A DNA stretch of 41,748 nt, taken from the NCBI GenBank assembly GCA_029259775.1, contig JAJDEN010000018.1, positions 1 to 41,748 on the forward strand. Direction: 5' to 3'. The stretch is from Planctomycetota bacterium. GTDB lineage: Bacteria > Planctomycetota > PLA2 > JAEUHO01. Of the stretch, positions 7,914 through 17,044 are shown in pieces. Each line of letters starts with the position of its first letter. Position 1 is the first letter of the stretch. The position numbers were made by a program, and so were the translations under genes. The notes beneath the pieces were generated by a model that saw only the letters and a list, made by a program, of their open reading frames with translations, did not search any database and had not been told where the DNA came from.

Positions 7914-8534
7914 CTACCCGGTCTTCTTGCTCTCGTGCAGCTCGTCGAGCATCGGCTGGACGCGGTCCTCGTAGCAGGTCGGGCATATGGCGTGCGTGCA
8001 GTCGGCGTTCGCGTGCCGGCGCAGGTACTCCTCGATGTCGTCCCAGGCCTGCTGGTCATTGCGGATGCTCTTGCAGTACATGCAGATCGGCAGAAGCTGC
8101 TTGAGGGTCGCCACCTCGTCCAGCGCGCGCTCGAGCTCGACGAGACGGCCGGCCATCGAACGCTCCAGCTCGACCATGCGCTCGGCAGCGTGCAAGCGGG
8201 CGCGCAGCTCGGTTCGCTCGCAGGGCTTCGTGAGGAAATCGTTGGCACCGGCCATGATCCCGCGCACGACGTCGTCGGTGGCGCTGCGCGCGGTCACGAG
8301 CATCACGTAGGTGAACGGCTCGTCGGTACGTGCCCGCAATCGGCGCGACAGCTCGAGGCCATCGATGTGCGGCATGACCCAGTCGCTGATCAGGACGTCG
8401 ACGCGGTTGGAACGCAGATGCTCCCAGGCCTCGCGGCCGTCGTTGACGACAACGACCTCGTGACCCATGTCACCGACCGCACTCTCCAAGACGCGCCTCG
8501 CGACGGCGTCGTCATCGGCGATCAGGATCTTCAT
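7914..8534 (-). CDS. Response regulator with a CxxC...CxxC output domain
   Basis: 206 residues. The N-terminal receiver domain (1-120) has the acidic pocket ADDD (6-9), phospho-acceptor Asp51 in SDWVMP, Thr81 and Lys103 in TKPCE, so it should accept phosphate. A helical linker (about 106-145, heptad-like) leads to a short tail with two Cys pairs: LLPICMYCKSIRNDQ (Cys151, Cys154) and HAICPTC (Cys184, Cys187). This tail recurs at the ends of bacterial signalling proteins and looks like a metal- or redox-binding module; its function is not established. There is no DNA-binding domain. The ATG has a good ribosome-binding site (AGGGAGAG). The Hpt gene lies 27 bases upstream and is a natural phosphate donor. 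Confidence 0.9.
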   Translation of the reverse strand: MKILIADDDAVARRVLESAVGDMGHEVVVVNDGREAWEHLRSNRVDVLISDWVMPHIDGLELSRRLRARTDEPFTYVMLVTARSATDDVVRGIMAGANDFLTKPCERTELRARLHAAERMVELERSMAGRLVELERALDEVATLKQLLPICMYCKSIRNDQQAWDDIEEYLRRHANADCTHAICPTCYEDRVQPMLDELHESKKTG

Positions 8535-8561
8535 GGTGCTCTCCCTTGATGAGCGGACGGT

Positions 8562-8915
8562 CTAGGCGGCGAGTCCCTTCAGCTGACGGCAGGCGCGACG
8601 CCAGGCGGCTTGCGCGCGCTCGAGGGCGTCGTCGAGGCGGTGGTCGTCGCCCTGACGGCCCAGCTCCTCGACGTGGCGGAAGGCCGCGGCGGCCTCCTCG
8701 CAGCCGAGCGAAGCCGACGCACCCTTGAGGCCATGCGCAACGCGCCCGATGCGGAAGTGCTCGCGCTCCCGCGCGGCCTCCACGAGCGTCGGGAACTTGG
8801 CATCGGTGTCGGCGAGGTAGAGCTCGACCAGCTCGAGCATCAACGTGCGATCACCGCCCGCCGAGGCCTCGAGCCGCGTCATGTTCACCACCTCGGCTTG
8901 GTCGCCGGTCGCCAT
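8562..8915 (-). CDS. Histidine phosphotransfer (Hpt) protein
   Basis: 117-residue single-domain phosphotransfer protein of multistep phosphorelays. The phosphorylatable histidine is His61 in RVAHGLKGASASLG, which matches the Hpt signature (HxLKGxSxxxG). The rest is predicted to be helical and fits a four-helix bundle; it is soluble with no membrane segment. The gene precedes the response regulator by 27 bases on the same strand, so the two likely form a relay pair. No histidine kinase is encoded nearby; the kinase must lie elsewhere in the genome. The 137 bases upstream (8916-9052) hold its promoter region but no recognisable site. Confidence 0.9.
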   Translation of the reverse strand: MATGDQAEVVNMTRLEASAGGDRTLMLELVELYLADTDAKFPTLVEAAREREHFRIGRVAHGLKGASASLGCEEAAAAFRHVEELGRQGDDHRLDDALERAQAAWRRACRQLKGLAA

Positions 8916-9052
8916 GGATCTCGTACCTCCGCCCCGGAATGGGGGCTCGCGAGATCCTCATCGACGCGGCAGGGACCGGACTCAAGCCCAGAACAGCAAC
9001 GAACCAACAAACAGACGGTCGGCTGGCGCCCCGAAAGGCCTGATGGATGGGG

Positions 9053-12000
9053 TCAACGCTTCTTCAGCTCGATCTCGACGCTGCCGCCGGTGGAGGCCTT
9101 TCCTTGACCCTGGTAGCTCTGGCCGTCGCCCCAGGCCCAGACGTTGAGGGACCACTCGGTCGCCTCCGGGAGACCGTCGAGGGTGAACGTCATGGTCTTC
9201 ATGTCGACGTTGGCCGAGTGTCCCACGCCATCCTTCGTGTTGGCGTTCACGGAGATGTTGCGCACCTCGCCCGCACCCTCCGGCAGCTTCACGCGGCCGG
9301 TGATCTTGCCCCCCACCTTCGGGGTGACGTTGAGCGCGGCGTCCTGGGCACGCACACCGTCTCGCTGGACGTACTTCCCGCCCGGCAGGCCCCCGATCCA
9401 GAGCCTGTAGGTTGCGTCCGTCTTGAGGCCGCGGAACTCCAGCGTGTCGTACCGGGTCCACTCGCCTTGCAGCATGCCGCTCATGCCGCCCTTGCCGTCG
9501 CTCATCGTCAGATGCGCACTGCGGCGGTGCCGATTCCGGGAGCCGCTGCGCGACATCCCCGCGACCTTGACCTCGAGCGTCGCGCCGAGATCCGCGATCA
9601 CACGCACGTTCTGCGCACCGGCGCGAACGGTCTGGTACTCGGGCTCGGGCGGGGCGGGCTCACCTGGCGCGCGGGGCCGGGCCACGTTGTGCATGCCCTG
9701 CGGCACCGGCTTGAGCTGGTAGCGGCCGGACTCGAGCTGGCCGATCGCGAACGTGCCGTCGTCCTTCACGTTGCCCCACTTCCAGCTCGTCTCGCCCACC
9801 TTGCGGTAGCGGAGGTTCACGCGCTTGGCCGGCTTGCCGCCTTTGGCCACGATCGTGCCGTCGATCGCGTAGCCGCGCTTGAACGTATGCGTGCCGTCCG
9901 CAGGCTCCCAGGCCTTCAGCTTGATCACCATCAGATCCTTGCGGTTCTGCGGCACGTTGATCGTGACGTCCCACGCGGCGCCGGGCTCGATGCCGCGCAG
10001 CGTGACGATCCCTTCGCCATCGGACTGGCGCTCTTCGCCACCGAAGCTGCGCCAGTTCGTCACAGGCCGCGAACCGCTCGCCGAGGCCGACGCGTCCTTC
10101 TGGACCTTCTGCAAGTGGACGTTCGCGCCCGCAACGGGTTTGCCCGCGTAGTCCAGGAGCGTGAGGACCGCCTTCGCGCCCATGGTGGCTGTGATGGCGA
10201 CCTGCTGGTCCCCCGCGCGAGCCTCTTGCGACTCGATCGGGGCGTAGTCGCGCGGAGCCGTCGAGCTCAACCTGTACTCGTGCGGACCGAGGCCCTTGAT
10301 CGTGAAGCGTCCGTCGCCGTCGCTGACCGCGGCACCGTGGGTCCGGCCGTACTCGTCGTCGCCACCGCGGGGATGCTTCACCGCGGCTTCGACCTTGACG
10401 CCGGCCACGCCCTTACCGTCGGGGCCCGTCACCTGGCCGGCGATCACCTGCGGGCGCGGGAGCCGGATCTCGAGCTTGCCCCCCGAGACCGTGACGGGGC
10501 CTTGGATGGTGGCGGCACGAGAGCTTCCGACGAGTTCGAAGACCTCGACCCAGAGCTCGCCGCTGGTGTCGAAGTTCCGGAACAAGGCCTTGCCGTTGTT
10601 GAGGCGCACGCGCGTGCTGCTGGAGCCATTGCCGCTCCACTTCGTCATCTGCACTCGGCCGGACGGCACGAGCTTGCCGTCCGCGTCGGTGACGATGACA
10701 TCGAACTGCTGGCTCTCTTCCGCCTCCTCGACGCTCAGCTCGAGGACGACGTCCGTCGTCCCCGCGTCGACGCGCATCTCGCCCTTGAAGCGCTTCTCCT
10801 GCCAGTCGCCGCGGGCGCTGACCTTGTACTCCCCGGCACTCTTGATGTTGTCGACGCGCCAGGTTCCATCCGCGGCCACCGCCGCGCGCTCATGAAACCA
10901 TTCCTCGCCCATGGACATGTCCCGCTGCACCGTGATCCGCACGCTCTGCGCAGGGATGCCGGGGGGCACCTGGATGGTGCCGGAGATCACGAGGCCCTTC
11001 TGGAGCTCGATCGTGATCGTGCCCTTCTCGTCCTCGCCGAGGTCCTGCTTGCTCAGGATGTAGCCGGCGGCGACGGCCTGCACCTCGTACGCGCCGCCCT
11101 GCAGCGGGCCAACACGCGCTTTGCCCTCGCCGTCGGTCGTCCACGACGTGCCGGAACCAAAGAAGCCCGTGATGTCGCCAATGTTGGGGCTGTCGCTCGT
11201 CTTGGGGCGCGCGCCAACCGTAGCGCCGGACACCGGCTGCCCCCCCGCCGCGTTCACGACGCGCACGTCGATCCAACGCGACTCGGGGAACGTGATGTCC
11301 ATCGACGCGGTCTTGCCGGACTCGGCCGTGAACGGCTCGGACGCAGCGTCGGGGTGCTCCGGGGCCTTGCCGGCGAGTTTGTACTTCGTGCCGGGCACGA
11401 GGGCATCGATCTCGAAGTAGCCCTCGGAGTCTGTGACGTCATTGGCGAAGGAAACGCCCATGCCCATCATCGCTGTGATCATCTGCGTGATGTCGCGCGG
11501 ACCACCGGCCTGCACGACCGCCCCCGGGACGGGGCGGCCCGAGACATCGACGGCACGTCCCTTGACGATGCCAGACGGCTGGACGTGGAGGTCCTTCTCC
11601 GCCGAGCCGCCGGGCTCGATCTCCGCGACGTAGGGCGTGTTCGTCTCGCCGAGCCCCGTGCCGGTCAGCCCGACCGAGGCCCAGCCGCCGCCGATGGCAT
11701 GGATCTTCACCGCGCCGGGCGCCACGCCATCGAAGGCGTAGCGGCCGTCCGCGTCGGTGACGGCGGCGTTCAGGTTGCCGCCGAAGCCCATGCCCCGGCC
11801 CGTACCCATGGCGAAGACGGTCGTGCCCTTGACGGGCTCGCCGCCCGCCTGCGCCGTCACGCGGCCGCTCAGCTTGCCCAGGGCGAGCATCGACACGACG
11901 ACTTCGGCATCGACGCCGCCCCGGAACTGCACCATCGCCGCGGCGTAGCCCTTGGCACGCACGAACATGCCGCCACCGCGCCCCGCGGGGATGGTCATCT

Positions 12001-12952
12001 CGAACGTGCCGTCGTCCTTGGACTTCGTGCTGAAGATCGCGAAGCTCGTGGACGGATCTCCGCCACCGCCGAAGACGGTCGCACCGGCGATCGGCTCCTC
12101 GGTCGCGGCGCTGATGACCTTGCCCTTCACCGTGACGCCGACGGCGTTGATCTTGAGCACGTACTCGCCGCTATGGGGGACGGCGATCGGCGCACCCATG
12201 ACGCGCAGCGCCCCCGGGATGATCGCCGAGATCTGGTAGCGGCCGGCCGTGAGACCCGAGATCTCGAACGTGCCGTCGTCCTTGGTGTAGGCAGGGCGGA
12301 CGCGCGCGCTGGCGCCGCCCATCATGGCGGACATCGCCTCCATGCCGGCCGTCGCCACGACGAGGCCCTTGTAGGGCTTGTCGTCCGCGTAGAGGACGCG
12401 GCCCTTGAGCGACTTGTCACCGTCGGGGAGATCGACGTTGACTTCGACGCGCGCCCCGAGCGCGGGCAGCATGGCCGACACCATGCCAATGGCACCATCG
12501 GCACCCAAGGCGCGCACCTCGTAAAGGCCCGGCGCGAGGCCCTTGAACTTGAAGCGTCCGTCCGCGCCCGCCGTCGTGCGCGCGATCACGGCCTTGCTCG
12601 AGAGTCCGGAGTCGAGCATGCGCTCGATGAACATGCGCTCGAAGCCACCCTGGAAGGGGTTCTTGGGGTCGATCTCGACGACGTGCCGGAGCTCAACATC
12701 TGCTGCAACACCTTCCCCGGCTCGACGGGTCATGCCCTGGAGCATGCCGCGCCCACGGATCGCGTTCGGCACGCGCGCCCGCGTGCTGCCGCTCGCCTTG
12801 AGCGACGGAGCGTTCTCCTCGCCGGGCGTCGTGACGGGCGTTTCACCGACGTCGGGGGCGCCGGTGCCCTGCTCGGCCGGATCGTTGAAGAAGAGGAAGT
12901 AGGCACTCGCTGCAGCAAGCAGCACGACAACCAGAAGCAGACCGGAACGCAT
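9053..12952 (-). CDS. Giant membrane-anchored carboxypeptidase-regulatory-like repeat protein
   Basis: 1,299 residues. The N-terminus (residues about 4-21, LLLVVVLLAAASAYFLFF) is a signal anchor with few charges before it. After a Pro/Thr/Glu-rich spacer, about ten or more beta-sandwich repeats of the carboxypeptidase regulatory-like (CarboxypepD_reg, PF13620-type) fold run to the end. Each shows the pattern G-V-V-x-D-xxG-x-P-VxGA-x-V with D-x-x-G-x-F/Y-x-I-x-G-L-x-P-G-x-Y, for example TKDDGTFEISGLTAGRY, DADGRYAFDGVAPG and DSEGYFEIDALVPGTKY. No peptidase domain is present. The protein should be held in the membrane and project outward as a rod. A long open frame on the opposite strand is only a G+C-rich shadow. 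A second protein of the same design is encoded at 28267-31125. Adhesion, stalk or binding roles are guesses. Confidence 0.88.
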   Translation of the reverse strand: MRSGLLLVVVLLAAASAYFLFFNDPAEQGTGAPDVGETPVTTPGEENAPSLKASGSTRARVPNAIRGRGMLQGMTRRAGEGVAADVELRHVVEIDPKNPFQGGFERMFIERMLDSGLSSKAVIARTTAGADGRFKFKGLAPGLYEVRALGADGAIGMVSAMLPALGARVEVNVDLPDGDKSLKGRVLYADDKPYKGLVVATAGMEAMSAMMGGASARVRPAYTKDDGTFEISGLTAGRYQISAIIPGALRVMGAPIAVPHSGEYVLKINAVGVTVKGKVISAATEEPIAGATVFGGGGDPSTSFAIFSTKSKDDGTFEMTIPAGRGGGMFVRAKGYAAAMVQFRGGVDAEVVVSMLALGKLSGRVTAQAGGEPVKGTTVFAMGTGRGMGFGGNLNAAVTDADGRYAFDGVAPGAVKIHAIGGGWASVGLTGTGLGETNTPYVAEIEPGGSAEKDLHVQPSGIVKGRAVDVSGRPVPGAVVQAGGPRDITQMITAMMGMGVSFANDVTDSEGYFEIDALVPGTKYKLAGKAPEHPDAASEPFTAESGKTASMDITFPESRWIDVRVVNAAGGQPVSGATVGARPKTSDSPNIGDITGFFGSGTSWTTDGEGKARVGPLQGGAYEVQAVAAGYILSKQDLGEDEKGTITIELQKGLVISGTIQVPPGIPAQSVRITVQRDMSMGEEWFHERAAVAADGTWRVDNIKSAGEYKVSARGDWQEKRFKGEMRVDAGTTDVVLELSVEEAEESQQFDVIVTDADGKLVPSGRVQMTKWSGNGSSSTRVRLNNGKALFRNFDTSGELWVEVFELVGSSRAATIQGPVTVSGGKLEIRLPRPQVIAGQVTGPDGKGVAGVKVEAAVKHPRGGDDEYGRTHGAAVSDGDGRFTIKGLGPHEYRLSSTAPRDYAPIESQEARAGDQQVAITATMGAKAVLTLLDYAGKPVAGANVHLQKVQKDASASASGSRPVTNWRSFGGEERQSDGEGIVTLRGIEPGAAWDVTINVPQNRKDLMVIKLKAWEPADGTHTFKRGYAIDGTIVAKGGKPAKRVNLRYRKVGETSWKWGNVKDDGTFAIGQLESGRYQLKPVPQGMHNVARPRAPGEPAPPEPEYQTVRAGAQNVRVIADLGATLEVKVAGMSRSGSRNRHRRSAHLTMSDGKGGMSGMLQGEWTRYDTLEFRGLKTDATYRLWIGGLPGGKYVQRDGVRAQDAALNVTPKVGGKITGRVKLPEGAGEVRNISVNANTKDGVGHSANVDMKTMTFTLDGLPEATEWSLNVWAWGDGQSYQGQGKASTGGSVEIELKKR

Positions 12953-13032
12953 GGTGTCTCTCCCAGACCCGCGTGAGCCCCGGAGCGTACCAGCGCGCCT
13001 GGGGCCGGTTCAGGATGCGTGCGAGCGGCGAC

Positions 13033-14127
13033 TCAAGCCCCGGACGGCGCCGGCTCGGGATCCCCATCGCCGGACTTCTTGAAGACGCCGCTGATGGCGT
13101 CGCCGAGCTTGCCGATGGCCTTGCTCGGCACCTTCCAGAGACCGCCCCCCACCGTCCTGAGGATCTCCGCGACGACGTCCTTCGAGAACGCGCCGGCTTC
13201 CTTGATGGCGCCGCGCGCGGCCTCGGCCCGACCCACGTCATTCCACGCGCTGAAGGCGCGGCAGCGCGCCTTGGCCGTGTAGCCAATGCGCAGCGTCACC
13301 ACGCCGTTGACCGTGCCGTCCAGCAGCGGTCCGCCTAGGGCTCCCAGGGTCTTGCCGAAGAGCCCGCCGAGGGCCCCTCCGGCAGCCTCGCTGAGATCCT
13401 GGAGGTAGGCCCCGGCGAGCGTGGCGGCCGACACGTCGCGCAGGATCGAGAGCGTGCCGCGTGCGCCGGGACGGCCGTAGTAGATGCGCGCCACGCGCGA
13501 GACCAGGTTGCAGTTGCGCCACAGCACGATGAACGCATCGATCGTCCCGTTCCACGACACGGCGGTCGCGATGCCCACACCGACTGCCTCCTGCCGGATC
13601 ACCGCGCGCGCCTTGCGGTCGAGCGGCTCGAGCAGGCGTCCGACCGTCTCGTTCTCGAGCTTGCGGATATCGTCGGACAAGCCGGCCACGAGCTCACGGC
13701 CGGCGTGACGCGACGTGTCTCGGAGGCTGTGGCAGCGCTCCATCGCCGCTTCGACCTCCGCAGGATTGCCCTCCCACTCGGGGTTGGTGAGCAGCGCGCC
13801 GAGGTAGCGCTCGACGAACTCGAGATGGCGTGCGAGGTCCTTGCCCGTGCGCTCGGCTACCGGCGGCAGCAGGGGCGGCTTCATCGCGGCCGGCACCTTC
13901 AGGAAGCTGTAGACCGGGCGCCCGACCAACCAGACGAGCAGCGCCACGAACACGACGAGAAACGCGACGCCCAGCCAAGGGTTGATGTCGGCGAAGAAGC
14001 CGTAGACCTCCGCGACGCGGAACGCCAAGAAGACGACCATCAGGCCGATCAAGCCGAAGGACAGATAGCGGGCGAAGCGGAAGAGCGTGCGCATCACGCG
14101 GGCGAAATCTTGCAGCGGTGCAGCCAT
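13033..14127 (-). CDS. Membrane protein of DUF697 (YcjF-like) type
   Basis: 364 residues from the ATG at 14127-14125, chosen because GGAGG lies 5 bases upstream and the protein starts well there. The frame runs open about 1.2 kb further upstream, but that part is antisense to the next gene. Two transmembrane helices lie near residues 20-40 and 50-70 (YLSFGLIGLMVVFLAF; FLVVFVALLVWLVG). A charged helical middle follows, and the C-terminal half (NGTIDAFIVLWRNCNLVSRVARIYYGRPG, then Gly/Ala-rich helices) resembles DUF697, which often accompanies or is fused to Era-like GTPases. No GTPase motif or gene is nearby. The end has an amphipathic helix and a Pro/Gly tail. Function unknown. Confidence 0.78.
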   Translation of the reverse strand: MAAPLQDFARVMRTLFRFARYLSFGLIGLMVVFLAFRVAEVYGFFADINPWLGVAFLVVFVALLVWLVGRPVYSFLKVPAAMKPPLLPPVAERTGKDLARHLEFVERYLGALLTNPEWEGNPAEVEAAMERCHSLRDTSRHAGRELVAGLSDDIRKLENETVGRLLEPLDRKARAVIRQEAVGVGIATAVSWNGTIDAFIVLWRNCNLVSRVARIYYGRPGARGTLSILRDVSAATLAGAYLQDLSEAAGGALGGLFGKTLGALGGPLLDGTVNGVVTLRIGYTAKARCRAFSAWNDVGRAEAARGAIKEAGAFSKDVVAEILRTVGGGLWKVPSKAIGKLGDAISGVFKKSGDGDPEPAPSGA

Positions 14128-14217
14128 GGCGGCCTCCAGGGGAGGCGCGCATTCTGACAGTGGGGCGAACGGCCCCGCGCGATTTGCTATCCTCGCGCCC
14201 AAGGGAGTGACGTGTAC

Positions 14218-15357
14218 ATGGTCCGGGCGATGTGCCTTCTTGTGTTGGCGAGTTCCCTTGGGACGGCCGTGTTCGTCGGTGCGGCAGGAGGTCCTTCCGC
14301 CCGGGCGGACGAGGAGGTCGCACAGTTCCTGCTTACGCAGGCGAAGAAGGCCATCTCCGTACGCAAGTTCAAGGAGGCCGCTGCCAAGCTCGAACGCGCG
14401 CGCAACGAGGACCCCGCGCTCCTCGAGGCCTCGTACCTGCTGGGGCAGGTCTTCGAGAAGATGAAGGAGCCGGGCAAGGCGCTGGGCGCCTACCGCACGT
14501 TCCGCGACGGCTGCCGAGCAGCCGGGGCGGGTCTCGACAAGAAGGTCGCGCGCCTGCTGGCGCGGGCCGAGAAGCGCATCGCTACCCTGGGCAAGGGCGA
14601 GGCCGAGCTCGCGAAGTTGCAGAAGGCGTTCGGAAACACCGTCGTCGGATTCGCGACGCGCTACCAGGAAGAGGACACCGACATCGCGGTCGACGCCTTG
14701 CAACGGGTCGTCGAGGTCGCGCCGGAGCACGCCGCCGCGCGCAAGCTGCTCGGGGAGCTTACGGGCGCCGAGGACCTCACGACGGACGCCGGGGACATCG
14801 ATCCCAAGGCCGTACCAATCGCGGGCATCAAGGTGTGGGCGGATCTGCTGGGCAGCCGGGCGATCCCCGCGGGCAAGAGCACGTCCTACAAGCGCAAGGT
14901 GCTCACGGTCGACGGCGAAGGCGGCACGATCTTCTGGACCGATCCCAAGAAGCGCGCGCCGGAGACGTTCGTCTACGAGATGGAGCTGCGTTTCACGAAG
15001 GTGCACGCGAACGGCTACCTGTTGGGCTTCGCGTTTGGCGTGGACGAAGAAGCCGAGCGCAAGGGCGGCACCGAGTGCGTCATGGCCTTCGCCCAGAGGA
15101 CCCTCGTAACGATCTCCCATGCGTCGGGCGGCAAGAACCTCGATGTGGGGCAGACGGCGATCAAGGCGAGCAAGCTGGGCACATGGATGCGCCTGACGAT
15201 GGCCGTCGAAGGACGCAAGGTGCGCATGTTCCTCGACGGCAAGCAGGTACTCAACGCCTCGGTCGCGGGACGCAAGGAACTGAGTGGCCCCATTGGCGTC
15301 TTCCACCAGCGCTGCACGGCTGAGATCCGCATGCTTCGCCTGGGGACGAAGAAGTGA
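14218..15357 (+). CDS. Exported TPR protein with a C-terminal laminin-G/DUF1080-like domain (1)
   Basis: 379 residues from ATG 14218; a GTG at 14212 in the same frame is the alternative, and AAGGGAG at 14201-14207 could serve either. A Sec signal (residues about 3-30, ending SARA) precedes helical TPR-like repeats (AISVRKFKEAAAKLERARNEDPALLEASYLLGQVFEKM). A beta-rich C-terminal half (from about residue 190) contains FVYEMELRFTKVHANGYLLGFAFG, LGTWMRLTMAVEGRKVRMFLDGKQV and LSGPIGVFHQ, the pattern of concanavalin-like laminin-G/DUF1080 folds. The stop overlaps the next start (TGATG), so the two are coupled. It is probably periplasmic. The ligand is unknown and no catalytic residues are evident. 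Confidence 0.8.
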   Translation: MVRAMCLLVLASSLGTAVFVGAAGGPSARADEEVAQFLLTQAKKAISVRKFKEAAAKLERARNEDPALLEASYLLGQVFEKMKEPGKALGAYRTFRDGCRAAGAGLDKKVARLLARAEKRIATLGKGEAELAKLQKAFGNTVVGFATRYQEEDTDIAVDALQRVVEVAPEHAAARKLLGELTGAEDLTTDAGDIDPKAVPIAGIKVWADLLGSRAIPAGKSTSYKRKVLTVDGEGGTIFWTDPKKRAPETFVYEMELRFTKVHANGYLLGFAFGVDEEAERKGGTECVMAFAQRTLVTISHASGGKNLDVGQTAIKASKLGTWMRLTMAVEGRKVRMFLDGKQVLNASVAGRKELSGPIGVFHQRCTAEIRMLRLGTKK

Positions 15358-16433
15358 TGCCCCGCCGTCCCCTCGTCCTGCGCGTTGTCTTCGTGGCGGC
15401 CCTGGTATTCGCAGTGGTCCTGGCTGCGCCGGCGTTGGCTGACATGGACGCGGCGCTCGACCTGACTGACGAGGGGGATGAGGCGCGCAAGGCCAAGAAG
15501 TTCCCCGCGGCGATCAAGCTCTACGAGAGGGCCCTGGAGGAAGCGCCGGACTGCCTACCCGCACGCTACGGCCTGGGCGAAGCGCTGCTGGCCACAGGCA
15601 AGAGGCAAGACGCGGTCGTGGCCTTTCGGCAGGTCCTGCGGGGCGCACGGGCGGCGACCGGGCTGCCGGGCAAGTGGAAGGACCTGGTGCCGGGCGCCAA
15701 GGACCGCCTCGAGGAGCACGACGAGCATGGCCGCGAGCTGGACACCATCATCGACGCCCACGTCGCCAGGGTGATGAAGGTCGCCTCGAAGTTCGTCAAG
15801 AAGGACCCTGATCTCGCGCAGCGCGCGTTGAACGTCGTTCTGACGCTGCGGCCCAATCACAAGCGGGCCAGCGCGCTGCTGTCGAAGATGGCCGGCGCGG
15901 GGGCGCGCAAGGAGGCCATCTTCGACGGCAAGCAGATCGCCGACTGGGATGGCGGGCGCGGACAGTGGTGGAGCGTCAAGGACGGCGTCATCGTCAGCGA
16001 GACGGAGGGCGTCGCGACGTTCATCCGCAACCAGAAGGAGATCACGGGCAACTTCGACGTGATCATGGAAGCCCGCATCGCGAAGGTGTACGACAAGGCT
16101 CCGTTCATCGCGCTCATGGCGGCCTGGAAGGCTGAGTTCGACCACACGCGCTTCGGCACGCTCTCCGGCGCCCTCACCTGGTACGAAAAGATGGGCGAAG
16201 ACGTGAGCGAGCGCGTGTTCCGCGAAGAGGCCGCACGCGTCAAGCCGGCCTACGACCCGGCCGAGTGGACGCGCTACGAGCTGCGTTTCCGCGACGAGTG
16301 GATATACGCCGTCATCAACGAACTCGAGGTACACAAGATCCTCCGCACGAAGAAGCGCGCCGGTGGCTACGTGGGCATCCTTTCGCAGGGTTGCCGCGGC
16401 GAGATCAAGCAGCTCTACGTCTTGCACCGCTAG
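15357..16433 (+). CDS. Exported TPR protein with a C-terminal laminin-G/DUF1080-like domain (2)
   Basis: 358 residues, of the same architecture as the gene just upstream, so probably a diverged tandem duplicate. The signal peptide (RVVFVAALVFAVVLAAPALA) is followed by TPR-like helices (KKFPAAIKLYERALEEAPDCLPARYGLGEALLATGKRQDAVVAFRQVL). The C-terminal domain begins near residue 185 with IFDGKQIADWDGGRGQWWSVKDGVIVSE, a good match to the start of DUF1080/3-keto-disaccharide hydrolase-like domains (FDGKxLxxWxx...W.v.dGvi). It ends with EWTRYELRFRDEWIYAVINELEV and GYVGILSQG. The start ATG shares one base with the preceding TGA. Sugar binding is possible; hydrolysis is not shown. Confidence 0.83.
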   Translation: MPRRPLVLRVVFVAALVFAVVLAAPALADMDAALDLTDEGDEARKAKKFPAAIKLYERALEEAPDCLPARYGLGEALLATGKRQDAVVAFRQVLRGARAATGLPGKWKDLVPGAKDRLEEHDEHGRELDTIIDAHVARVMKVASKFVKKDPDLAQRALNVVLTLRPNHKRASALLSKMAGAGARKEAIFDGKQIADWDGGRGQWWSVKDGVIVSETEGVATFIRNQKEITGNFDVIMEARIAKVYDKAPFIALMAAWKAEFDHTRFGTLSGALTWYEKMGEDVSERVFREEAARVKPAYDPAEWTRYELRFRDEWIYAVINELEVHKILRTKKRAGGYVGILSQGCRGEIKQLYVLHR

Positions 16434-16444
16434 ACTCGCGGACC

Positions 16445-17020
16445 ATGACGGACGCAACGCAAGGCAACCCGGGATGGCGCTGGAAGGCGGGCTGTCTGCT
16501 GGCCGGGACGGTGCTCATCGTCGGCTTGATGTTCGCGATCCGCGTGCTGCCGATCTGGGTCTGGGGCGTCCTCCTGCTCCTACTGGTGATCTGGGTCCAC
16601 CTCACCGACCGCGGATCCCAGCGCTCCGGCCGGCGGCTCCGCTCGCTTGCCGCGCCCTGGCCTGAGGGACAGCGCCTCGCGATCTGCGTCGACGTGCTCT
16701 ACCCGCGCGAGGAGCGGCGCCGGGAGATTGACGTCCTGCTGCGGAAGGATGGTGGTCGCGTGCACACGCGGGAACGCATGGCGGACGGCCTGCACGACGA
16801 GCGCAGCCTCGAGCTCGAGGCCGGCGTCGCTGACGCGGCGTGGCGCCGCCTCGAGGAACTCGCCGTGCTGAAGATGCCGAGCCGCATCAAGCGGGGTCGC
16901 TTCGACCGGTCGGCGATCGTGGACCTGACCGACGGCCGCAAGCGCCACGCCTTCCGCTGCGTACCGCTCGAGGACGGCGTCCAGGCCGACGTCGTCCGCG
17001 CCCTCGAAGCACTCATCTAG
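16445..17020 (+). CDS. Unknown membrane protein with two helices and a charged cytoplasmic-type domain
   Basis: 191 residues from ATG 16445, 11 bases after the previous stop and probably in the same transcript. Two adjoining transmembrane helices (about residues 16-52, containing GTVLIVGLMFAIRVLPIWVWGVLLLLLVIWV) precede a soluble domain rich in Arg, Asp and Glu. That domain reads like a small alpha/beta fold (AICVDVLYPREERRREIDVLLRKDGG; GVADAAWRRLEELAVLKMPSR; FDRSAIVDLTDGRKRHAF). I do not recognise the family. The frame stays open upstream of the ATG within the preceding gene; that part is a shadow. Confidence 0.75.
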   Translation: MTDATQGNPGWRWKAGCLLAGTVLIVGLMFAIRVLPIWVWGVLLLLLVIWVHLTDRGSQRSGRRLRSLAAPWPEGQRLAICVDVLYPREERRREIDVLLRKDGGRVHTRERMADGLHDERSLELEAGVADAAWRRLEELAVLKMPSRIKRGRFDRSAIVDLTDGRKRHAFRCVPLEDGVQADVVRALEALI

Positions 17021-17044
17021 GAGCCTGTCCCCGGCGTGTCGGAG

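Noticed and set aside
9047..12976. Very long open frame on the plus strand opposite the giant repeat protein
   Set aside because: It is an exact antisense shadow caused by high G+C at third positions. It is rich in Arg, Ala, His and Asp without any domain, while the minus strand has clear repeats.
14128..15306. Upstream extension of the DUF697-like gene
   Set aside because: It lies antisense to the TPR/laminin-G gene. The ATG at 14127 has its own ribosome-binding site.
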